Assembly (NCBI GenBank): GCA_027018935.1
Contig: JALUXZ010000225.1
Span: forward strand, 1 to 35,618
Direction: 5' to 3'
DNA length: 35,618 bases
Source of the DNA: Mariprofundaceae bacterium
GTDB lineage: Bacteria > Pseudomonadota > Zetaproteobacteria > Mariprofundales > Mariprofundaceae
Shown here piece by piece: positions 25,600-33,218 of the stretch (the stretch's first letter is position 1; each line of letters opens with the position of its first letter). The translations under genes and the position numbers were made by a program. The notes below the pieces were generated by a model that was not told the origin of the DNA, made no database searches, and was given only the letters and a program-made list of their open reading frames with translations.

Positions 25600-28514
25600 G
25601 CTTGCTCTCCTTGGTTTTTAACTTTATAGGCTGAAATAGCCCCAATCGGTTGATTCTTTCCTATGGCATAATAAATGGCATAAGGGTGTTGCTCTGCTTC
25701 TACTTGTTTTAAATCTTCAAGCGTATAACTTAAATAAATAGGTGTTTCGGGTTCTTTAGATTTTTTTAAATACGCACTATCTTTATATTTGGTTGTTGCT
25801 TTCACCCCATAGCTTGGATCAGCTTTGATTGAATGATGTTTTTTTGCCATAAAGGCTAACAAGTCCATTTCACTTTCCCCATAACCTTTAATCAAATCAA
25901 CGGAAAGCGTTAAGCTCTCATCAATACAAGCATAGTCATTTGGAAACACATTCTTATCATGACCAATGTTCATCACAGCCATTTGCACAAATCGACTATT
26001 GCCCCGTAATGAATTATTTTTAATTTTCACCTTTCCATCCTTTGTTTTTTTCTTATTGGGGAAGGAAATAGGGTCTATAATTTTTGCTTCAATCAACACG
26101 GTACTCGCCTTTAAAGCTGCCAACAAATCTTGTTCTATGGCTTCGGAACTACTGGCATCTTGATAAAATCGTTGGTACATATCGTATATTTCAGAAATCG
26201 AAACTGTATTGTTCTCAGGCAGTTCTCGTTCTAAAAAATTCAACCATGCCTTGCTGCTTTGTAAGCAATAAAGACCATTCAAGAACTTGGCATTACCCAA
26301 GCATTTACCACTTCTTACATGCTCTGATACTGCTGATACATAAAGATTTGGCACATCATTCTCACCAAAACGATCCAGTCTGCCCATTCTTTGTAGCCAG
26401 TTTTCTGCATTGGTCATTTCAGTAATCATTTTGTCGCAAGTGATATTCAATGAGGCTTGAACAATTGGACCTGCTCGCAACACATCAAAACTTTTATCTC
26501 CATTCTGTTTAAAAGCATCAAACACCTTATCAAACAACACTTTTCTATCCGTTTTCTTAAACTTTGAGTGAATCAAGGTGGCATGTTCTTCACTCTGATT
26601 TTGAATAAAGCTTTTTTGTGCCGTAATCGCGGTATTACTAATAACAAAAGTGTTTTTAGGTTGTAACTGATATAAAGGATTACTTTCATCTTCCTCTTTA
26701 TCATCAAAAGGCTGAAATTCAATGTGGTATTTGCTTTGATTAAAGCTTGGCATACTCACAATATCATCCTCATCAATACCTAAAAGCTCTCGTACAAAAT
26801 AATAATTCGGTGTTGCAGATACCAACAATGTATTTTGTACGTTGCTTTGTAGTTGTTTACATTTCACCAGCTCTGCAAACAACAAATTAAACCCTGTCAT
26901 TGGGATATATTCATGGTATTCATCAAATACCACATGGGCATTCATATATTGTACCAAACCTGTGATTTTTGTGTGCGTTGTAATGGTGTTTAACACTTGC
27001 TCGATGGTGGTAAGCACAATATCACCTGAAAACTCTTCATTTTCAGGCGTTGTATATTCCTTTCCGTGCTGGTGAATCGTTTTAAATTCACCCGTACATA
27101 TTTCAATTTTCGTATCTGGCAAATACTCAGAACCAGTTAAATCATTCAATAAACCTTGGCAAACTTGAACACGAGGACACACCCATATGATTTTTCTAGC
27201 ATGGTTCTTTGCAGCCCATTCCAGAGCTATTTTTGTTTTACCACAACCCGCAGCCCCTTGAAGCACTGCCACACTTTCATCACTTCCATTTAACGCTTCA
27301 ACCACTTGGCTTTGCTTTTTATTTCTATCACTGTTTGGATATTTATCTTCAAAACCTTGTAGGCAAGTGTGTATATCAGATGTTAAGCCCCTTTCTTGCA
27401 CTAAAGCATTGTCTAGCAGCATATGAAGTGAGCCTTCTTCAATATGAGCATTTAAGGCTTCGGCACTTAATGCTGAAACCAAACGGTCTGCTGAAACAAC
27501 CACTGTTCGTGCAATGTTATGATTTGCATTTGTTTCCACATCTTTCTTGAAATCTTGGATATGCTCGTTTTCACCATAACTTTTGTATTCAGCCAGAAAT
27601 TCTTTTTTTACATCATAAAGCCTATCTTCATTCGGGTACTTGAGGCAATCAATCAAGGACAAATCAACACCATAGCCAGCAATGAGATTTTTAAGGGTTG
27701 TCAGTATGCTATGAGTGATAGGCATTAGCTTTTCAACTTGCTGTGAGCCAAGTTTATTATACACGCCATCAAGCTTCTTAACATCCTCTTTTCGATTGGG
27801 TTTAGCGTGATGCCAGTAAATGCTATGCCTGATTAAAGCTCTATTCGCCCGATTTACCGACTTATCTTTTTCACTTTCAAGCAAAGAAAAAAGTAACAAT
27901 GAAATTTCATTATGCCTTGGGTGCTTCTCAAATGAAAACTTACCCACCTTATCAATATGCTGCCCTTCTTCTGGAATATCATCAATCAACTTTTTCTTGG
28001 TCTTATCCATTGCCCACTGCTGAAATGCAAGGTCTGTTTTACCCATATCATGCCAGCACCCTGCTATAAATACTGCTCTTGCCAGAGTATCCTTACCTGT
28101 CAGTTGTTTGCATAATAAATAAGCCACATAGCCCACAGCAAATAAATGCTGTCCAAGTGGCTGCTGTTTAGTATTGGCAATATATTTCTGAATATTCACG
28201 TCAGCATCATCCATCTTCAAAATATTCTCCTGACCTGTATAATTCACAGGTACTATTCCCTCTGCATTAAACTTATCCTTCTTGCCTACAATCCAAAGCA
28301 ATTCACTACGACTACGGCTTCTAATCCAATGACAACTCACAGCCGTATTTTTACTAGCAGTCTCACGCAACAGTGTTTTAACGGCATCCAAACCCTCTTG
28401 GGTAATCACTGTTTGCCATGTATTGTCACCAATACGGTTAGCAAAAGCATCTAGCACTCTGCGTGATTTAGCTAGTGATTTCTTTTCGCATTGCGACACA
28501 AAAGTGACCATCAT
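25596..28514 (-). CDS. cas2-3: Cas2-Cas3 fusion nuclease-helicase (type I-F)
   Basis: A 972-residue fusion characteristic of type I-F. Residues 1-95 are the Cas2 domain ([57 protein letters not shown]). Then comes the HD nuclease (H123, H155-D156 in [15 protein letters not shown] near 198-201, HHAK near 235). The superfamily 2 helicase has Walker A GAAGCGKT (420-427), DEYH box (531-534), SATP (566-569) and motif [10 protein letters not shown] (708-715). The C-terminal accessory domain ends near the stop. It degrades target DNA recruited by the crRNA complex and takes part with Cas1 in spacer acquisition. All the residues listed are intact, so it is probably active. The start overlaps the cas1 stop; ATG 28514 or 28511 are both possible. 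Confidence 0.96.
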   Translation of the reverse strand: MMVTFVSQCEKKSLAKSRRVLDAFANRIGDNTWQTVITQEGLDAVKTLLRETASKNTAVSCHWIRSRSRSELLWIVGKKDKFNAEGIVPVNYTGQENILKMDDADVNIQKYIANTKQQPLGQHLFAVGYVAYLLCKQLTGKDTLARAVFIAGCWHDMGKTDLAFQQWAMDKTKKKLIDDIPEEGQHIDKVGKFSFEKHPRHNEISLLLFSLLESEKDKSVNRANRALIRHSIYWHHAKPNRKEDVKKLDGVYNKLGSQQVEKLMPITHSILTTLKNLIAGYGVDLSLIDCLKYPNEDRLYDVKKEFLAEYKSYGENEHIQDFKKDVETNANHNIARTVVVSADRLVSALSAEALNAHIEEGSLHMLLDNALVQERGLTSDIHTCLQGFEDKYPNSDRNKKQSQVVEALNGSDESVAVLQGAAGCGKTKIALEWAAKNHARKIIWVCPRVQVCQGLLNDLTGSEYLPDTKIEICTGEFKTIHQHGKEYTTPENEEFSGDIVLTTIEQVLNTITTHTKITGLVQYMNAHVVFDEYHEYIPMTGFNLLFAELVKCKQLQSNVQNTLLVSATPNYYFVRELLGIDEDDIVSMPSFNQSKYHIEFQPFDDKEEDESNPLYQLQPKNTFVISNTAITAQKSFIQNQSEEHATLIHSKFKKTDRKVLFDKVFDAFKQNGDKSFDVLRAGPIVQASLNITCDKMITEMTNAENWLQRMGRLDRFGENDVPNLYVSAVSEHVRSGKCLGNAKFLNGLYCLQSSKAWLNFLERELPENNTVSISEIYDMYQRFYQDASSSEAIEQDLLAALKASTVLIEAKIIDPISFPNKKKTKDGKVKIKNNSLRGNSRFVQMAVMNIGHDKNVFPNDYACIDESLTLSVDLIKGYGESEMDLLAFMAKKHHSIKADPSYGVKATTKYKDSAYLKKSKEPETPIYLSYTLEDLKQVEAEQHPYAIYYAIGKNQPIGAISAYKVKNQGEQA

Positions 28515-29464
28515 AAGCTTGTGCCTTGCTTGCTCATGTCTTTTACCGTATCAAACATAAAATCCAAGGCATTGTGCTTGCTAAAGTTGAGCAGGCATTG
28601 TTGTCGAAATTCTTGCTCGGTAGCTTTTTCCTTCGCACAAATAAATGCCCACGGTAGAATCAATGTGTCTTTGATTAAATCTGCTACATCAAACACCAGC
28701 GCACCGCGCCTTGTTTTACCATGCATGACAGCAAAGCCATGCGGAATCCCCAAGACCCAAAGTGTCGTCGCTGCCAAGCCATACGCCAAATAGTTACCAT
28801 GGCTTAAAAAGGCATTGGCATTATCAATATTTTCATGATTTCGTACAAAACCCGTGGTTTTGGTGCGGTTTGCGGCAATTTTGTAGAGTTTTTTGGTGAG
28901 TTTGGCTTCTATCAATAAAAGTTGGGTAACATTTTGGCACTGCTCAATGCTTGAAGAAAAACGACTTAACGCTTTGTTTATGTCGGTATCATCGAGGCTG
29001 AATCCTTCAATCTGCAAATCTCTATCTTTTGCCCATACTCTTTGCGTATATGTAATGCGCTGTTGTTGAAATTGTTTGGCTACCTTTAATCGTTGCTCAT
29101 CATCAAACCACCACGACATCCAGCTTTGCACATATTCTGTAGGTCGATATTCACTTTGTGGGGATAACCATTCAATAGCATTGCCTGCAATCAATGGTGT
29201 ACCGCCACCACCACTAAATCCAACCAACACACTGGCAGATGCCAACATACGCATAGCAGCTTGGGTGATGGATGTGCCTGTACCCAATAAAATACAGGTG
29301 GTGTTGGCAATCGGGATATTCCAATACTGCTTTTCTTTTTTTTCTTCAGTGAGGTAAAGCACACGCCCGTCTTTTTGCATCACACGGCATTTATCAAGGT
29401 AATAAATATTAGCGCGTTTGGAATGCAAAATAGATTTGAGCATGGATGGTGCTAAATTATCCAT
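28511..29464 (-). CDS. cas1: CRISPR integrase Cas1 (type I-F)
   Basis: Metal-dependent integrase that, with the Cas2 domain of Cas2-3, inserts new spacers at the leader end. The 317-residue protein follows the type I-F pattern: an N-terminal beta domain (SKRANIYYLDKCRVM, GTSITQAAMRMLASASVLVG, GGGGTP) and a helical catalytic domain with E186 (LLLIEAKLTKKLYK), H248 (FAVMHGKTRRG) and D259/D262 (VFDVADLIKD). All catalytic residues are present, so the adaptation module looks functional. Its ATG lies inside the end of the HIRAN-protein gene (overlap of eight bases), and it overlaps cas2-3 by four. Confidence 0.96.
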   Translation of the reverse strand: MDNLAPSMLKSILHSKRANIYYLDKCRVMQKDGRVLYLTEEKKEKQYWNIPIANTTCILLGTGTSITQAAMRMLASASVLVGFSGGGGTPLIAGNAIEWLSPQSEYRPTEYVQSWMSWWFDDEQRLKVAKQFQQQRITYTQRVWAKDRDLQIEGFSLDDTDINKALSRFSSSIEQCQNVTQLLLIEAKLTKKLYKIAANRTKTTGFVRNHENIDNANAFLSHGNYLAYGLAATTLWVLGIPHGFAVMHGKTRRGALVFDVADLIKDTLILPWAFICAKEKATEQEFRQQCLLNFSKHNALDFMFDTVKDMSKQGTSL

Positions 29465-29849
29465 TTAACACCACTTCAAAGCGCACTCTTTCCCAAGGAT
29501 TTTCGGATATGGTAAGCTCAACGATTCGCGCAGAAATCTTTTCATTCCTATCCAGCATTTGTGCCACAGCGGTGTTGTCCGCCCTTGGTACAAAACCAAG
29601 CTTTTTTCCTTGAGCGTAGATAGCCACAGCATTCTTATCATAGGTATTTTTTAAATCACGTTTTAATTGCAAAGGTGTATTCAAACGCAAAAGATGAAAA
29701 ATATTATCACCTTCATAATATTGAAACCCTGCAATAGGCGATTGCTGCACAATCACCTGTATTGGCTCCCTTGCCAGTGCAACAACTGGAAGCAAGGGAA
29801 GATACGCTACACCTTGAAATAGTGCTTGAAGAAAACCTCGTCGATTCAT
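29457..29849 (-). CDS. HIRAN-domain protein with Tat-like signal peptide
   Basis: From ATG 29849 the protein has 130 residues. It starts MNRRGFLQALFQG, a twin-arginine (RRxFL) motif, followed by a hydrophobic stretch and a likely cleavage site after VALA near residue 26. The rest is a HIRAN domain: GFQYYEGDNIFHLLRLN, LKRDLKNTYDKNAVAIYA and GKKLGFVPRADNTAVAQML. HIRAN domains (HLTF, Rad5) bind DNA 3' ends; bacterial stand-alone forms are poorly understood. The start is chosen for a perfect AGGAGGTG five bases upstream. The frame stays open back to 30002 and would add 51 residues with another hydrophobic helix. It overlaps cas1 by eight bases and heads the cas operon. A Tat signal would place it outside the cytoplasm, which is odd next to cas genes. 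Confidence 0.8.
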   Translation of the reverse strand: MNRRGFLQALFQGVAYLPLLPVVALAREPIQVIVQQSPIAGFQYYEGDNIFHLLRLNTPLQLKRDLKNTYDKNAVAIYAQGKKLGFVPRADNTAVAQMLDRNEKISARIVELTISENPWERVRFEVVLNG

Positions 29850-29854
29850 AGCTA

Positions 29855-30025
29855 CACCTCCTAAGGAGGTGCTGATTAACTCTGAATGCGTGGATATGCG
29901 ATTCAAAATATTCAACCCCAAGACGGCAAGCACAAGTAATAGCACCGCTATTGCTAAGTTTGCCAACGCAAGTGTTGGTGATTTTGGACGCATAAGCACC
30001 ATTCATTGAGTTGATCAGCACCTCC
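29855..30025 (-). promoter_or_regulatory. Inverted-repeat switch candidate upstream of the HIRAN-cas operon
   Basis: On the minus strand arm 1 is GGAGGTGCTGATCAACTC (30025-30008) and arm 2 is GAGTTAATCAGCACCTCC (29882-29865): an 18-bp inverted repeat with one mismatch and 125 bp between. The end of arm 2 (CACCTCCT) also pairs with the adjacent Shine-Dalgarno AGGAGGTG (29862-29855) in a 17-bp palindrome (29855-29871). Arm 1:arm 2 pairing would free the Shine-Dalgarno; arm 2:SD pairing would hide it. The same geometry could also be an invertible DNA segment. Confidence 0.65.
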
Positions 30026-30074
30026 CTAACGAACATGGTGCAAGCATGGATGATGATGAGGTCACATACTGACC

Positions 30075-31031
30075 TTACGTATATTTTGCTATGGACTTCT
30101 CGAATGCACTTAAGACCTGCTGCCTCAATTCTGCTGGTTCTATCACCTCAACACCCGCTCCATAGCGGCATATCTCCATGATTAACTCTGTGGGGTTATG
30201 ATACGGAATGCGTAATTCAAATATATTCTCATTGAGCCAACAAGCCTCTTGATTGGGAAACCACTCTTCATCTTGCACCCAACGAGCCGCCTTTTCATTG
30301 AAATGTAATACAGCGACCGCACTTGGCTTGCCTGAAAATATGCCAAATGATTTAGTTAATTTCTCATCCAGTTCGGCATCAGTCATTTTTTTACATGGGC
30401 ATTGCAATAAACAGGCTTGTTTTATTTTCTCCATAGCAAATGAACGCAAATCATCTGCCTGATGACACCACGCATCCAAATACCAGTTACCCTTATAATA
30501 CACCAAGCGTTGGGGTGAAATCTCCCGCTCTGTTTTTTTATCACGCTGACGACCCTGATAGGTGATATGTAAGCGTCGCTGCTCCAGTACGCCACTACTT
30601 ACAAGGGTAAACATTGGTAAATCTTTACTGCGTGAGCCTGCCCCCAAAACACGAACGCGCTGAATATCTGCCAGTGATGTGAGCTGTTTGCCGAGTAACA
30701 TCTCTGCTTTTTCCTGAATAAGTTTGATACTTTCATCAAGAAAGCCGCCAGATATATTTTGAGTCAATTCTTGGATGCTAAGTAAGGCACGCAATTCTTC
30801 GGAAGAGAACCATACACCAGGCAGTTCAAAGGCTATTTGTTTGTCGTAGCTATAGCCCAAACCATCGCTACAATAAATAGGGGCTCCAAGATTCTTCATA
30901 TCCTGTAAGGTACGTTTTACCGTGGATTCACTACAGTGATCAAACATCTCTTGCATATCAAGCATCGAAAGCGGTGTTTTGCGCTGCTTTAAAGTTTTGT
31001 GTAAGCGTTGAGCCCGTTCCAGTTTATCCAT
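30075..31031 (-). CDS. WYL-domain transcriptional regulator
   Basis: A regulator of about 318 residues: an N-terminal winged helix (ERAQRLHKTLKQRKTPLSML, SESTVKRTLQDMKNLGAPIY), a linker (FSSEELRALLSIQELTQ), a WYL domain (about 150-235; RRLHITYQGR, SPQRLVYYKGNWYLDAWCHQ, RSFAMEKIKQ) and a C-terminal WCX extension (AVLHFNEKAARWVQDEEWFP, LRIPYHNPTELIMEICRYG). WYL domains sense nucleic-acid or nucleotide ligands, and such proteins often regulate CRISPR-Cas and other defence loci. I prefer ATG 31031 over GTG 31043. It is on the same strand as the cas operon, 225 bp upstream of the HIRAN start, so it is the likely regulator. Confidence 0.9.
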   Translation of the reverse strand: MDKLERAQRLHKTLKQRKTPLSMLDMQEMFDHCSESTVKRTLQDMKNLGAPIYCSDGLGYSYDKQIAFELPGVWFSSEELRALLSIQELTQNISGGFLDESIKLIQEKAEMLLGKQLTSLADIQRVRVLGAGSRSKDLPMFTLVSSGVLEQRRLHITYQGRQRDKKTEREISPQRLVYYKGNWYLDAWCHQADDLRSFAMEKIKQACLLQCPCKKMTDAELDEKLTKSFGIFSGKPSAVAVLHFNEKAARWVQDEEWFPNQEACWLNENIFELRIPYHNPTELIMEICRYGAGVEVIEPAELRQQVLSAFEKSIAKYT

Positions 31032-31166
31032 TACTGCCCCCACTCCAAGGAAATAAGGGCAGCCTAGTAAATTTTACACCAACTGAAAACGCCTTAGAGT
31101 GTTGGCTGTGGTAATATCAGCGAACAGACAAAAGATATTCGCCATTATTTAGACTCTACTCAGAAA

Positions 31167-31241
31167 CTAAAAAAAACTCATATATTTCAACAAAAACAAT
31201 CGTTATAACCCCATTGAATGCAAGCTTATAGAGGTGCAAGA
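31167..31241. repeat. Right copy of the imperfect ~75-bp direct repeat
   Basis: Same orientation and near-identical to 20711-20786, including the exact block CCATTGAATGCAAGCTTATAGAG shortened here to its first 20 bases for display: CCATTGAATGCAAGCTTATA. It lies about 135 bp upstream of the WYL gene start. It could be an attachment-like boundary or a dispersed intergenic repeat. Confidence 0.8.
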
Positions 31242-31267
31242 AGTTAAAATCTTGTAGCAAATTCTTC

Positions 31268-31365
31268 ATTCTTTCTTGCATGCCCAAGAAAGAATCATAA
31301 ATCCGCAGGACAGCGGATTTAGACGCACTTTAGTGCGGGCCTGCCCCGAGAGCCACGGATGGCTC
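31268..31365. repeat. Cluster of four consecutive inverted repeats
   Basis: Four perfect hairpins follow one another: ATTCTTTCTTG/CAAGAAAGAAT (31268-31295), AAATCCGC/GCGGATTT (31299-31320), CGCACT/AGTGCG (31324-31337) and GAGCC/GGCTC (31350-31365). The gap 31044-31532 has no convincing complete gene. It holds the right direct-repeat copy, these hairpins and open but unrecognised frames. The cluster looks like a structured intergenic repeat, not a terminator, since only short T stretches follow. Confidence 0.7.
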
Positions 31366-31532
31366 GAGTCAAAGAAGGACACCCTGGCAATCTGCTTATT
31401 TCCTCCACTTACAGGTTTCAAAAAGGCGCGTGTTACTGCGCTTTATCCTTTTGAAATCTGACGTTTCGGCGCATCTTGGGCAGGGGATGAAACATCTCAC
31501 TCATATATACCTCTGCCCCTTGCAGGTACTGG

Positions 31533-32210
31533 GTGAAAAAACTAAAAAGAGACTTTCTGAGGAAGCTCTATTTAATGGGCTTCGTTTTTTCATCTGTGTT
31601 ACCTGCCCTGCCATGGCTCTTTTGGGTGATTGGTATCATTGGTTACCTTATATTTTTTGCAGAAGCATTGATCGCGATAAACATTTGGGCAGTTGCTCAA
31701 AGTCACCCTGATGGGCAAGGCCCCACATCGAGCGTTGGCAAAGAAGGCTTGATGTTAATCATCAGACTCATTTTTCAGCCGACTGTGATGGTTTTAGCCT
31801 TCACTGCTGCCGTTATGCTTATGGAGATCGCAGGACGCTTTGTAGCGGTGTTTACGATGCCAGTATTAAGCACCTCGATTGATAGCGTGTTTGGCTTTGT
31901 TGGCATGGCTACGATGTTCATGGTAATCATGGTTATGGTTGCTTGGACAATTTTCGGTTTAATTTCGCAGTTAAGCTCACAAGTATTTAACTGGATTGGT
32001 CAGGCACACCATGATCTGGGCGAGAATAAAGGTGAGCAGTCGTTTATGGCTGCGGTGTCCTCCTCCAAGGGCGTTCCTACTGCCCTTGGTGGCGGTGTGG
32101 GTGGTGGTCAGAATCCGTTGAATAAAACGAAACCTGACAAGAATTTAGAGGCGGCGGTTCAAAGAACTGAGGGGGGAGGGGGTGGAGATGCGTTCGGGGA
32201 TAAAAGCTAA
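31533..32210 (+). CDS. DotA/TraY-family membrane protein, C-terminal fragment
   Basis: The 225 residues have three to four membrane segments (LPALPWLFWVIGIIGYLIFF, ALIAINIWAVA, LIFQPTVMVLAFTAAVMLM, MATMFMVIMVMVAWTIFGLI) and end in a Gly-rich polar tail. The pattern AEALIAINIWA-x5-DGQG followed by LMLIIRLIFQPTVMV, and QVFNWIGQ near the end, resembles the C-terminus of DotA/TraY proteins of IncI-type conjugation and type IVB secretion. Those proteins are several hundred residues longer, so this appears truncated. The frame is open for only 14 codons before the GTG start, and no other tra/dot gene is nearby. It is probably a remnant of a conjugative element; expression is uncertain. Confidence 0.55.
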   Translation: MKKLKRDFLRKLYLMGFVFSSVLPALPWLFWVIGIIGYLIFFAEALIAINIWAVAQSHPDGQGPTSSVGKEGLMLIIRLIFQPTVMVLAFTAAVMLMEIAGRFVAVFTMPVLSTSIDSVFGFVGMATMFMVIMVMVAWTIFGLISQLSSQVFNWIGQAHHDLGENKGEQSFMAAVSSSKGVPTALGGGVGGGQNPLNKTKPDKNLEAAVQRTEGGGGGDAFGDKS

Positions 32211-32232
32211 GCCATAAATTACTAACACTAAA

Positions 32233-32940
32233 TTATTGACGGCAGTGCTTGTCCAACTTCTCAATAATATTACTCCTAACTCCATATGCCCCTGACTTCT
32301 CGGATTTACATTCAGACTGCTTAAATTGCAATACATTTTCAGGGAAGAACCTTGATTTCACGCTCTCAAAGGAATCTAGTTTCGGTTCAATGCTGGTGCT
32401 GTTTGCATATTTTATATTTTTCTTAAGCATATCTTTCCGTGCAGCCACCCATTGCTTCGGATTTTGTTGTAAGGATTGCACATAAGCAAGCTCTTCAAAA
32501 ATCAGTTCCATAAAGTGTTTAAAGTCTGAATCCTTAAGCTCTTGTTTTTTGCTAGTGTCATCGAGGTAGATTTTAGCTTCATTCAACAGCTTGGGAATGT
32601 AATCTTCTGTAAGCTGGATATACTCTGCCCATGCAATCACATCCAACACAATTTCACGTAATTCCAAGAGCGATTTCTTTTCGGGTTTGATATAAAAACA
32701 TGAAATGTTTGATAGTGACATTACGCGAAGAAGTTGTAACTTGAAAGAGCGCGGGTCATCTTTATCACCAGCTTCGCCACCAATAGTCTCCACGATTGTA
32801 TTTTTCAATCGACTTTCTATTTTCTTGTAATTTTCAACCAATTTACAAAGACCTTCAATTTGTCCTTCGCGATAAGCCAGATCATTTTCTGCGCGAATGC
32901 CTCTGCGTCGGTTTACTTCGGCTGCTACGTTAAATGGCAT
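32233..32940 (-). CDS. Hypothetical protein, helical
   Basis: A 235-residue protein I do not recognise. It is rich in charged residues and predicted helices (REGQIEGLCKLVENYKKIES, KSLLELREIVLDVIAWAEYI, FKHFMELIFEELAYVQSLQ), with no membrane segment or signal peptide and no metal-binding motif. AAGGAG lies six bases before the ATG, so it is probably a real gene. It converges with the DotA/TraY fragment (22 bp between stops) and is divergent from the 36-residue zinc-finger-like gene. Its place in the accessory region suggests mobile-element cargo, but no function is assigned. Confidence 0.65.
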   Translation of the reverse strand: MPFNVAAEVNRRRGIRAENDLAYREGQIEGLCKLVENYKKIESRLKNTIVETIGGEAGDKDDPRSFKLQLLRVMSLSNISCFYIKPEKKSLLELREIVLDVIAWAEYIQLTEDYIPKLLNEAKIYLDDTSKKQELKDSDFKHFMELIFEELAYVQSLQQNPKQWVAARKDMLKKNIKYANSTSIEPKLDSFESVKSRFFPENVLQFKQSECKSEKSGAYGVRSNIIEKLDKHCRQ

Positions 32941-32965
32941 GGTATTCTCCTTGGTTTGATAACAC

Positions 32966-32994
32966 TTGATAGTTCTCTAACATATTGATATAAT
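32966..32994 (+). promoter_or_regulatory. Near-consensus sigma-70 promoter
   Basis: TTGATA (32966-32971), a 17-bp spacer and a perfect TATAAT (32989-32994). Transcription would begin near 33001 and reach the 36-codon gene at 33061. It is the best promoter match noticed in the window. Confidence 0.75.
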
Positions 32995-33060
32995 AGGGTT
33001 TTATATTAGTCATGGCAAGCTTTATTTTAATCGCATGTCAGAATACAAACAGGAGTGAGG

Positions 33061-33171
33061 ATGTCTAAAAAAGGTTACTTGAGCAAGTATGTGGGTTGTA
33101 TCTTTTGCAAACGCCTGGTGCGAAGGGATAGGCTTAAAACGCACAAATCAATGTGTGGTCGTTATTTTTAA
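33061..33171 (+). CDS. 36-residue C2HC zinc-finger-like mini-protein
   Basis: A short ORF encoding 36 residues, preceded by CAGGAGTGAGG directly before the ATG and by a near-consensus promoter 67 bp upstream. The sequence GCIFCKRLVRRDRLKTHKSM with a following Cys gives the pattern C13-x2-C16-x11-H28-x3-C32, a C2HC zinc-finger arrangement, in a strongly basic peptide (11 Lys/Arg). Such a peptide could bind nucleic acid or a protein partner. It is divergent from the hypothetical 32940 gene and is followed by the end of hicB on the opposite strand. I know of no named family. Confidence 0.65.
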   Translation: MSKKGYLSKYVGCIFCKRLVRRDRLKTHKSMCGRYF

Positions 33172-33218
33172 TCCCGTGTAATTGTCTTTCCAGAGGACTC
33201 CATGAATCAGGAGTCTGT

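Noticed and set aside
29713-30036. 107-codon minus-strand frame overlapping the HIRAN gene
   Set aside because: It is an alternate frame over a clearly coding region, with implausible composition; only the HIRAN frame matches a known domain.
31276-31461. 61-codon plus-strand frame across the hairpin cluster
   Set aside because: No ribosome site or recognisable domain; the sequence is dominated by inverted repeats, which explains the open frame.
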